Assembly: GCA_965153355.1 (NCBI GenBank)
Contig: OZ231126.1
Coordinates: 19,716,001 to 19,780,000 of the forward strand
Direction: 5' to 3'
Source of the DNA: Flaccisagitta enflata
Taxonomy: Eukaryota; Chaetognatha; Sagittoidea; Aphragmophora
DNA: 64,000 bases
Both the position numbers and the translations under genes were made by a program. Below are positions 1 to 11,100 of the stretch, piece after piece (positions within the stretch are counted from its first letter, which is position 1; each line of letters opens with the position of its first letter). The notes under the pieces are model-generated. The model was not told where the DNA came from. It did not search any database and saw only the letters and a program-made list of their open reading frames with translations.

Positions 1-314
1 TTTTCTTGATTTCAGTCAGTCTCTCTGTCTTTCTTGGCGCGCAATGATACATTGGAAGATCAACTCTGACTAAGAAATTATTTCAGTGGAGATGAGTTTT
101 AAAAAAAAGTTGTAGGATAAGTGTTGCCTTTTTTCTCTATGTTTTAAATAAGAAAAGTTTGTAAAACATCTAAACCAGTAATGCTGAACATTTTTCATCA
201 TCACAATTTTATTCAGCGTCCTCACTTTACTCAGAGAACTTTAAGTGCATTATGAACGAGCTTTTTAATCCCCGCGGTTTTCGCCGCCTAACTCAGTTGT
301 TTTGTGTCTTATGG

Positions 315-550
315 AACAAGGCCGGATACACGGCTACCCCAGTCGCGTGCGGGTGGGCAGGGGCCGTAATTGAGGTCACCAGATCATTTGGGCAGGAGCA
401 GTGAAGCCAAAAATCCCACAAACCCAAAAAAAGTAAAGTGTGACCGACGGACAGACGGACGGACAGACGGACGGACAGAAGGACGGACCGACGGACGGAC
501 CGACGGACCGACAAAGCGGGGTGTAGAGTCGCGTAGCACGCGACTAAAAA
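315..550 (-). repeat. Hairpin-tipped repeat, family H1
   Basis: Read on the minus strand it starts with T-rich DNA and the near-perfect palindrome AGTCGCGTGCTACGCGACT (527-545), then a CTGTCCGTCCGT-type tract, then a conserved segment with TGCCCACCCGCACGCGACT and GTGTATCCGGCCTTGTT. Other copies are at 16804-17004, 22855-24664 (split), about 34850-34930 (partial) and 61542-61736. No coding capacity is seen, so it is a short non-autonomous interspersed repeat of unknown class. Confidence 0.7.
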
Positions 551-760
551 CGAAGGTTTGAGAAGCTGATTTTGAGGCTAAGATGTCTGATTTGGGTCTA
601 GGAGGTTGGATTTAGAGTCTATAAAAGGGCATGAGAGGCTAGGTATGGGATCGGAGTAGCCTAATTTTGGCTTATACAGGCTTGATTTTGGGCCTGGGAA
701 GCCTGGTTTGAGGTTTTTGGGGGGGGGGTGTACAGACTGACGGAAAATGGAAACTGAAGG

Positions 761-1052
761 AAATTGCCCCAAGTGGAATCATAGGTCATCGGCCCCTCTG
801 GGATCGCTGCCCAAAAAGGCAAAATTCCCATTGAAAAACCTGAAAAATTGATATCAAAATATTGTAATGAATAACTTTGAAAATTGCTAAAAAAGATTGA
901 AAGTTTGCAAAATTCCCATAAAATAACAAGGCAAATTGACAAAAAATGAAAATGACAAAGCTCCAAAAGTGGCGAAGACGTGAGGATAAGGAGGGAGAGA
1001 TTCCCCCTGTGTTCTACAGGACTTTGCCCCCTTTGGGGCCGCAACCCATAAG
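761..1052. repeat. Degenerate copy of the GGGCAGCGGCCCC inverted-repeat family (H5)
   Basis: The left part reads like the right end of the better copies, with CATAGGTCATCGGCCCC followed by GCTGCCC near 799-815. The right part has CCCCTTTGGGGCCGCAACCC near 1028-1048. Between them lie repeated phrases of the type AAAATTCCCATTGAAAAACC, which are also found in the copy at 10283-10695. Confidence 0.5.
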
Positions 1053-1219
1053 GGATAACTGTTGTTTCTCACCTGATTTCGAAGAATAAAGAACAGCGCT
1101 ACGGTTTTAATCACACATTGCATTGGCTCTTGAAAGCACTAGCGCTAGTTTATACAATGAATTTTTTCCCATGAAAATATATATACGCAATTCCCTATCC
1201 CTGCACTTCACATCAACAG

Positions 1220-4200
1220 TAAAGACGTGGAATACACTTTCAAGCGGGTCTTCGACGAGAATGTGAGTCAATCCTCGTTATTCCGCATCGTTGGACTTCC
1301 TTTGGTCGACGACCTGCTGCGCGGCCGCAACGGGCTTCTCTTCACTTACGGTATCACCGGGAGCGGTAAGACGCACACCATGACGGGAACTCCGGCAGAC
1401 GGCGGTCTTTTGCCGCGATGCCTCGACGTTCTCTTCAACGCCATCAGAGATTTCCAGTCAAAGAAATACGTCTTTAAACCCGATAAATTGAACGGGTTTG
1501 ATGTGCAGAGTGAGGTAAGGAAATGTTGGCGAGTTGGCGTAGATAAGTTGATTGCAGCTTTGAGTATAATTTGAAAAGGAGCGTGTGAAAGAAGTTGTCT
1601 TAGGTTGCTGAACAATGAACATTACCTCGATAGTAATTCGCCTTAATACATCGCCGCCTTTCTCATTTCCGAACTCCAGGTTGATGCGATGTTGGAGCGT
1701 CAACAACGCGATATTCTGGCCCCCAAAACTCCCAAATCCACCACACCCGCTCCGGCCACGACGACTCCGGGAGATGTCAACGGCATTGGACGCCTCGCTG
1801 ACCCAACCAAGATCGAAGATGTGGTTGACGAGGATAACGCTTATGCCGTCTTTGTCGGTAATTTCTATGAAACGGATATTGGTGATGATGAGATGTGAAG
1901 AAGCCGACTGGCTGAGTCATTGAATTTTTTTTAAAAACCGCAGCGTAAAATGTTTTATGTCCCCTTCCGTTACAGGCTATTGCGAAATTTATAACAATTA
2001 CGTCTACGATCTGTTAGAGGAGGTGAGTCGTTAAGACTTATTTGGAATCTCCTTATTCTCCTATGTATTCTTTAAATTCTTCAGTCTCATCTCCCCCGTT
2101 TTGCCGCGCCGTATACCTGTTTCTTTTAATCCATCTTATTTCTTTACCAATCTTATTTCCTTCTTACGTTCTTTTCTTCCTTTATTATCAGCCTGTATTG
2201 GATCCTCGTGGTCAGCCTCGTCCGCCGTCGTCGCGAAAATTGCGCGAAGATGCCGTCAAAGTGATGTACGTGGAGAATCTGACGGAAGTGGAAGTCAAGT
2301 CGACTGAAGAGGCTTACGAGGCGCTCGTCAAAGGCGACAGGAATCGGAGGAGAGCCCAAACCGTCCTCAATCATGAATCATCCAGAAGTCATTCAGTTTT
2401 CAACATTCGACTGGTTCAGGTTATTCAGGATTGCCGATCGGTCGGATTGTTTCCGACAAGGGTATTGTTCTCTATCGGGTCAGAATTGCTTTGATCATCG
2501 GGAATTCTTTAGCCAGTCTTCTCTTGATATTTATGTCTTATGAACTTGGTTTTCATTTTGGTGAGGAATTCTTTTATCAAGTCGTGTCTCAAGAATTGAG
2601 AAGTGATATTTAGATGGGTGAAAAAACATTCTCTTATTCAGCAGTTTCTCTATTTCGCTCTCAGGCGCCCCTTGATCCAACTGGCGAGGAGATTTTACTA
2701 GACAAAAACCAAGTCACCGTGTCCCAACTTTCTCTCGTCGATTTAGCGGGAAGTGAGCGTCAGGATCGCACCAAGGCTGCTGGGGATAGATTAAAGGAAG
2801 CCGGGCAAATCAACAATTCGCTCATGTCTTTGAGGACTTGCATCGAGACGTTAAGGGATAATCAACAGGCGATGTCCATCTCTGCTCAGAAAATGGTATG
2901 TCCCATTGTTTTTGTTTGGGAGGGGGATAAAGTTAAAACGAAGTTTACATAGGCGTATTGACGTTTTCTTTTTCGACATTCTTAAAAGTTACGTTTGAGA
3001 CATTGCTTTTTTGAAATTGTGAGAGGACGTGGGTTGAGTTGTTGTCGCTGAGCTATTGATTTTAGTAACATAGCTCGTTCATCGGTTTGTTTTGATACTT
3101 CAATGTTATGGACATGGGACAGGTTTATACGCGTCCCTCGCTCAGTTTTTACATTACGTTTTTCTCGAATGGTTGCCTTAGAATAAGATTAACTTCTTTG
3201 CGATTACTAACACGTCTTCTTTCCAATATGTAGGTTCCCTACCGCGACAGCCGTATCACCCATCTCTTCAAGAATTTCTTCGAAGGTGAAGGAAAAGTGA
3301 AGATGGTTGTGTGTGTAAACCCGATGGCCGCCGACTACGATGAGACTCTGCACGTCATGAAATTCGCCGAAGTCACGCAGGAAGTCAAAACGGCCAGAGG
3401 CACCGGAGTCAAGAACAATTTAGGTGAGTCACAAAGTGTTTATTGAATCAAGTGACTCTTTTATGCATTGAAGTTCCTCAAGATCTAATTATCCATTTTG
3501 TCTGGCATTTTGTGCCTCGTTATTGGGCAAGTTATTTCCGTAGCGATAATCTTATACAATATACATGTATTAATGATGTCCGTCTTTCTGTCGATCAACT
3601 CTTATCAGGCTTAACTCCGGGTCGTCGCCGCGCCAACGCCTGTCGTAAAGCTTTGGAAGACGCCGCCTCCGCGTCCAACGGAGGCAGCGACAGCGGCAGC
3701 CTCAGCGACGACGCGGCGTTGCCGGTCGTCTACGACCTCGGTCCGCCGTTGAACATCATGAACTTTGAAGATCCTGCCGATGACTCTTACTTCCCTTCAC
3801 TCATCGAAGCCCTCACGGTTCGCCTGCAAAGGCGGCAGACCATGCGCGCGGATCTGCAGCGTCGGCAGGACGCCTTCCGCAGTCAGCTGCAGGATGTGGA
3901 GACGGAAGTGACGACGCTGCGCGGACGCGTGACGGAATTGGAGGCCGCTTTGGCGGCGCGCGACAAGGAAAACGCGCGTCTGCGCAAACGGCTGCAGCAG
4001 ATGGAAGCGTCGACTTCGGCGTTGAAGAAGAATCACGCCGATGCCGTTCAGGCGAAAAAGGAGCTGGAGTCGGAAGTGGAAACCAAAGCGCAACGCATAA
4101 AGCAAGAAAAGGACGCCCGACGAAGACTGCAGGAAGAAATGGCGTCCAAGATGCAAGTCTGGGAAAAGCACATGAATTCCAAGTACCAACAAGAGTTGCG

Positions 4201-5293
4201 CAAGCAGGCCGAAAAGCATGAGGTGGAGAAACGCGTGCAATGCGAGAGATTCATGGCGTTGAAGGAAATCATCAACGCCGAAGATCCTCGAGCTACGCTG
4301 TACGCCGTTCAGGTAGAAGCCGACGAGGCGCCTGTCGCCATCACGGCCGATATGAATTTGGATACCGCGCCTCCTCCGACGTCGACTTCCATCAAAACCT
4401 CCTCTTCCTCCTCGGCCGTCAACGCCAGCAACGTCAATAATCACCACCAAGGCGTCGGGTCGTCGTCTCACGTGAAAAATCTCGTGTCCAATTTGGAAGC
4501 GCGCGGGTCGGTCTCTTCCTCCACCGACTCTGTTGCCGCTACCGCCTCCTCCGCTTCATCCACCACCGTCCCCAAACGTCCTCTCGATACCAAAGGCTCT
4601 TCTTCCACTTCCTCCGTCGGTGGAGTGGCGGCGCGATTCCGCGGCGTTCAGGGATCGTCCGTAGATCGCGGCGTCGGTTCGAAATCTCAACCGGCGGCTA
4701 GCCATCAACAGCAACATTATCGTCAACAGCAGCGTTCCAAATCTCCGCCTCCGTCCACGACGCTCTTCAATTCCTCCAATTCCACCGATCCTCAGTCATC
4801 CAAAGCGAATCGGCGTCGCAGTCGCAGCACCGGCAATAACGTCTGGTTGGATCATCGCCCGAATCCGACTTCCGACTGCATCCTCAACTCTTCCAACGAC
4901 GCCATCTTGAAGCCCAAGATTTCCGGCGGTGAAAAACGCGTGGGCCGGAAATCCGTGACGCGTATCGACGCCAAGGATGTGGAAAAGGCGACCAAATACG
5001 CGCTGACGGAACAGCGCGTGGATTCCGAAGGCGAAGTGGAGACCAAAGTGTTCAAAGGCGACGTGTTGCCGTCGAGAGGCGGAGGGTCCGAAGTCAAGCT
5101 CACCGACGTAGAAATCCACAAGATTCGGCAAATTTCGCCGGGTAGCAAAAGAAGTTATTCGGTGACGCGCGAACCGGCGACGGCGGACCAGGTGGAGGAA
5201 GTCGAGTCCAGATGCAACATAGCCATCGAAGGCCACGCGCAACCCAAAGCCAGGAAGAATTACGAAAGAGCCAGGGAAAATTTTCAAGTGTGA
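1220..5293 (+). CDS. KIF23: Kinesin-6 motor KIF23/MKLP1 (centralspindlin), 5' end missing
   Basis: This is the plus-end microtubule motor of the centralspindlin complex, which bundles the central spindle and drives cytokinesis with the RACGAP1 partner. Visible exons are 1220-1514, 1680-1857, 1976-2022, 2192-2419, 2665-2895, 3234-3423 and 3609-5293, all phase-compatible with GT/AG borders and giving about 950 residues. Motor motifs are the P-loop GITGSGKT, switch I NHESSRSH and switch II DLAGSE. The kinesin-6 insert between loop strands ([14 protein letters not shown]...) precedes the [12 protein letters not shown] helix. The neck reads LTPGRRR as in MKLP1. A coiled coil follows, then a long Ser/Thr-rich linker, then a conserved C-terminus with [13 protein letters not shown] and [16 protein letters not shown], typical of the KIF23 tail. 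The N-terminal motor strands and the start codon are outside the window. Family assignment is firm. Confidence 0.96.
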
Positions 5294-6224
5294 CGAAAGA
5301 TAATTTAACCAACGAATCTAGAACTGTTTCAACGTGAGACTTGTTCTCCGCTTTTAAGAAGACTTTTTATGCAAGATGCAGATTTGCCGTTACGTTTTCC
5401 TCTTATGTGTACACTTTGTAGCTCTCTCAGCCATCGTTGCTTCCACTTTCGGGCCGCTCTCGTGCATATCTTGTACTTATTTCGCTAGTCTCCTGTCGTT
5501 TAGCCGTAGATGATATCGACCACATTGACATTGTGTGATTCATTTCAGCCGTTTTTGCCCACACATTCCCACTCAAGTTTTCCATGATTCTTCAGTTACG
5601 CTCGTGCTTTCATGGGAAAACGTTGTTGATGATTTCTTTTCTAGGCTATGAATTTTACATGTCTCCTATTTGTATGAATCAGTATATTTTGTAAGGGCAT
5701 TTGTTGTAAGGGATATTTTACGAGTAGAATTCCAGCCTTGCCAAAGAACTGGTTTCGATACCCAGCCTATTCCATTGACTCGGCCATATTTTTGTACCAG
5801 ACTTCTTTTCATGTTGAGCAGACCACGCGGCCTACTCTTACTCTACTCACTATTATCATTTTTGACATCGCGCTCGTTTATGGCTGTTACTCATTCTGTG
5901 CGATTCTTGCCAGTGATCGTGAAGGAGTTTATACCACCGTTGAACCTTTTTTCAAACTCGTGCCTCTGAGGTTATATCCGATATTTTCTTTCGCCTTTTC
6001 TTTTCTAGGTCAACATGTATGAACGGTATGAACCTCCAAGGCTGCAAGAACTGCTATTTTCTCGTGGTCAATGTTTGAAAACTGGGTGAAGAAAAAGTGA
6101 GACTAGATCATCTTGACAAGCACGTGTAAATTGTCCAAGGAATAAAAACACTGATTGCAGCGAAGGTGGTGACATCACAAGACGCGATTGTAAAGCAAAG
6201 TAAACGACGGAAAGTAAAAAAGAA
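5294..6224. other. KIF23-TBCE intergenic region
   Basis: The KIF23 3' UTR is expected at the left, and the TBCE start codon follows at the right after a purine-rich stretch (6190-6224). I see no other gene, RNA gene or clear repeat. Confidence 0.6.
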
Positions 6225-6473
6225 ATGAAGTCACGCGTAGGTCGCCGCGTGGAGGTGGAAGGCAGCAAAGGGACGGTGATGTACGATGGCGTCGTGGAAG
6301 GCACGAAAGGTCGCTGGTTAGGAATTGAGTGGGACGACGCGTCTCGAGGGAAACACGACGGATCTCACAACGGCGTGGTTTATTTCCGAGCCAAGGGACC
6401 AACGACCGCTTCCTTCGTTAGAGAGACCAAAGCCAATTTCGGCAAATCTTTTATGAGGTAATTTGCCTTTCCT

Positions 6474-6517
<44 letters not shown>

Positions 6518-6532
6518 TCATTTTCTTTCTTT

Positions 6533-6607
<75 letters not shown>

Positions 6608-7739
6608 GCTTACTTGCTTTCTTGCTTTCTTTCTCTCTTGCTTTCTTTTTTTCTTGCTTTCTTTCTTTCTTGCTTTCTTTCTTTCTTTCTTTCTTTCTTT
6701 TTCTTTCTTTCCGATTTTTGTCCCCGACGAAAAGTTTTCGTCGGTGACTATGAGGTGGACCTGATCGTGTAGTCTGTCTGTTTGTCTGTCTGGCGTTTAA
6801 AACCTTCTCATATTTTTTGAACCAGACTTCAGAAGTTCATGAAACTTTACCAGTACTATTTTTATGTCAATGGGAGCTTGTGTACTAATTTTCAGAAAAA
6901 TTCATTAACTTTTACTACCCTTTGCCTATTATTTTTGTAGTAATATTTTACTGGACTTAGGCGATTTACAAAGGCAGAGGGTAGTAAACTTATGTGAATT
7001 TTTTTTTAATTTGGTATACAAGTAAGGGTCACTGAATAAGCAGCCCCTGCAAAATTCGAATTAAATCTGAAGTCTGGTTCATGAGATATTAGCTAATTTA
7101 TTTATGTAGTAATATGTTACTGGGACTTAGGCGATTTACATAGGCAGAGGGTAGTAAACTTATGTGAATTTTTTTTTAATTTGGTATACAAGTAAAGGAT
7201 AGTAAATAAATCACCCCTGCAAAATTCGAATTAAATCTGAAGTCTGGTTAAGGAGATATTAGCTTATTTATGTAGTAATATGTTACTAGGACTTAGGCAG
7301 TTTACATAGGCAAAGGGTAGTAAAGTTATGTGAATTTTTTTTTAATTTGGTATTCATTTAAAGGACATCAATTGAACAGCCCCTGCAAAATTCGATTTAA
7401 ATCTGAAGTCTGATTTATGAGATATAAACATATTTATGTAGTAATATATTACTGCTGTGAGAGTGGGTGAATTGTTCATTGAGGAGATTCGCACTTTTCT
7501 CATTTACATATTGCGGATGACCATTTATTTGTTCAAAGATTTTTGTGGGATGCATTTATTAGTTAAATATCAATTTACATTCACTCATGTTGTTGTTCAG
7601 CTTTATAGTATTTTCATTATTAAGATTTAAATGATTAACAATTACTAATTTAGTTACTTGTAATTCCCAACGCTGAACTACTTATAGTATTCAGAAGATT
7701 TGCTCTGGTCAAAGTTCACCTTCATGGTAAAAAGGTTTG

Positions 7740-7772
<33 letters not shown>

Positions 7773-8099
7773 ATGCACACACACGAGAGAGCGCGTGCCC
7801 ACGGATACCAAGGTGTGCCTTCTTGTTTTGTGTTTAAGGTGTGCCGTAAGGTTTTTGAAAAAATTTTTTTTTGAAAAAAATTATTTTGAAATTTTTTTGA
7901 AAGAAAATTTTTTTTTGAAAAATTTTTTTTGAAAAATTTTTTTAATTTTTTTTTTTTAATTTTTTTGTTGTATCTTCTGGTGCATTTGCGTCGAAAGCTT
8001 CAAAATTGCAGTTCCCAGTCAGGGACTGTAATTTTGAAGCTTTTTCTTCTTTCTTTCTGTCTCTCTTTTCTGTCTTTCTTTCTCGCCCATTCTTGCTCC

Positions 8100-8191
<92 letters not shown>

Positions 8192-11100
8192 GCTGTTATC
8201 TCGTGGTATAAACTCAGCATTATCATCATCATTCCTTTCTTTTTGTCCTCGACGATCAGTTTACGTCGAGGACTATAACATAGCCTTGATCGTGTAGTGA
8301 GTCGTTCGTCTGTCTGTGTCAACCCTTAAAAACTTGAGAACCACAACTCATATGTTGATGAAACTTGGTCAGTGTTATTTTGAGGGCATTACTAACCTGT
8401 GTACCAACTTTCAACAACATTCATAGATATTTAATACCCTTTGCCTATTATATTTGTAGTAATATTAATTCCTGGACTTATAGAATTTACATAGGGGAAG
8501 GGTAGTAAAGGTTCACCAATGTTGTTTAAACTTGTTTTGGAAGTTCATTGTGGTAATTAAAGCCCCCCTGCAAGATTTCAGATAATTCAGAGTATTGGTT
8601 TAGAAGATATTAGGGTATTTTGCTTGTAATATTATTTCTTAGACTTGTGCAATTTACATAGGGGAAGGGTAGTAAGGGTTCACCAATGTTGTTCAAACTT
8701 GTTGTGAAGGTTCATTGCATCAATTAAAGCTCCCTTGCAAGATTTCAGTAAATTCTGAATATTGGTTAAGAAAATATAAGGGTATTTATGATGTATCTAG
8801 TAACATTATTTCCTTTGAGAATTTTTTTTTGAAAAAAAAATTTTTAAAAAAATTTTTTTTTTTTTAAAAAGTTTTTTTTTTGAAATTTTTTTTTTTGGGA
8901 AAAAAATTTTGTGTTTTTTTTTGTTTTTTTTTTTTTTTTTTTGAAAAAAAATTTTTTTGAAAAAAATTTTTTTTTCTTTTGAAATTTTTTTTTTTTTAAA
9001 TTTTTTTCAAAATTTTTTTTTAAATCTTTTTTTTTCTCAAAATTTTTTTTTTTTTTTTTGAAAAATTTGAAAATTTTTTTGTATCTTTTTTATTGTTGGA
9101 TTATAAGGTATGCTTTCATGGACTTTAAGGAATGCCATCATGGGCTTCAAGGTATGCCATCATAGGCTGCAAGGTATGCCACCATGAACTTCAAGGTATG
9201 CCATCATGGACTTGCAATTGGTAGCTGGGTCAGACTGAGTAGCCAGGTCAGACTGAGTGGCCGGGTCAGACTGAGTAGCCGGGTCAGACTGAGTAGCCGG
9301 GTCGGACTGAGTAGCCGGGTCGGACTGAGTAGCTGGGTCGGACTGAGTAGCCGGGTCGGACTGAGTAGCCGGGTCGGACTGAGTAGCCGGGTCGGACTGA
9401 GTAGCCGGGTCGGACTGAGTAGCCGGGTCGGACTGAGTAGCCGGGTCGGACTGAGTAGCCGGGTCGGACTGAGTAGCCGGGTCAGACTGAGTTGCCGGGT
9501 CAGACTGAGTTGCGGGGTCAGACTGAGTTGCGGGGTCAGACTGAGTTGCGGGGTCAGACTGAGTTGCGGGGTCAGACTGAGTAGCCGGGTCAGACTGAGT
9601 AGCCGGGTCAGACTGAGTAGCCGGGTCAGACTGAGTAGCCGGGTCAGACTGAGTAGCTGGGTCAGACTGAGTAGCTGGGTCAGACTGAGTAGCTGGGTCA
9701 GACTGAGTAGCTGGGTCAGACTGAGTAGCTGGGTCAGACTGAGTGGCAGACCAGGACTGAGTAGCCGGGCCAGACTGAGTAGCCGGGTCAGAACTGAGTA
9801 GCCGGGTCAGACTGAGTAGCCGGGTCAGACTGAGTAGCCGGTCAGACTGGTAGCCGGGTCAGACTGAGTAGCCGGGTCAGACTGAGTAGCCGGTCAGACT
9901 GAGTAGCCGGGTCAGACTGAGTAGCCGGGTCAGACAGTAGTAGTCGGGCTGGTAGCGAGTCAGGCTAGTGGCGAGTCAGAGCTGAGTAGCCGGTCAGACT
10001 GAGTAGCCGGGTCAGACTGAGTAGCCGGGTCAGACTGAGTAGCCGGGTCAGACTGAGTAGCCGGGTCAGACTGAGTAGCCGGGTCAGACTGAGTAGCCGG
10101 GTCAGACTGAGTAGCCGGGTCAGACTGAGTAGCCGGGTCGGACACCAAATAGACTACAGTCGAGGACTGTTGTTTTTAAGCTTTTTTTCTCTCTTTCTTT
10201 CTTTCTCTCTTTCTTTCTCTCTCTTTCTCTTTCTCTTTCTTTCTTCTTTCGCCTTTTCTATCTTTTTTCGCTTTCCTTTTTTGGGCAGCGGCCCCAAAGG
10301 GCCGATGTCCTTTAGGACACAGGGGCGAATTTCCGTCCATACGTACGTACGTACGTACGTACGTCCCCTCCCCGAAGCTTCTCATGCCTCAAATTCCCAT
10401 TGAATAGCATGGGAAATTGACAAAATACAAACTTCCCATTAAATAACATAGAAAATTAACAAAAAAGTGAAAAATTGCATGATTCCCATTGAATAACATA
10501 GAAAATAATGAAAATTGATAAAAATGTGAAATTCCTATTGAATAATATGGTAACTTGACAAGAAATTGAAAAAATGCAAAATTCCTATTGAATAACATGG
10601 AAAGTTGCTACCAAGACCTCAAGTATGCCCTCTCAGGACTTCTGGAAATTCACCCCTGTGTCCTACGGGACATCGGCCCTTTGGGGCCGTTGCCCTGCTC
10701 TTACTCCAATTCTTCAGCTAATCACTCCAAGCAGGGCATCGGGTACCGCTGACCATGTGCGATCCTTGGATAATTTGTTTTTCCATCCTCTTCCTCCTTT
10801 TCCCCTCCCCCTCATCTTTTCCCCTTCATCCTAGCCCTCTTTTCCCGTTCCTTCTTACTTCCCCAACTTGCCGCTTAGCCTCCTTCCATCCTCTTAGCCT
10901 CCTTCTGTCTCCTTTGCGTTATCATTCATTTGATTCCTCTACGGTATTCACATTTCGATCAGAGCCGTCAACGAGCGATACCGAACACGCTTGGAGCCGG
11001 AGGTGGCTGCCCAGATGCACGTGAAAGGTTTAAGCGACCAAATTACCGCCGTCCAACTGGTAGGCAACGATAAAATCGCGGAAAGGCAGTCGAGGATCGA

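Larger units (their letters stand above)
1..1219. other. Non-coding DNA upstream of the first visible KIF23 exon
   Basis: This is probably a KIF23 intron, because the first visible KIF23 exon starts inside the motor domain. It holds one copy of the AGTCGCGT-hairpin repeat (315-550) and a worn copy of the GGGCAGCGGCCCC-type repeat (about 761-1052). I see no coding exon here, so the start codon and N-terminal motor strands of KIF23 lie left of the window. Confidence 0.6.

Noticed and set aside
9184-10148. Repeat array as a CRISPR
   Set aside because: The 18-bp units are head to tail with no spacers, in an animal intron; it is a minisatellite. The same applies to the arrays at 19.1-19.5, 21.5-22.1 and 45.3-45.75 kb.
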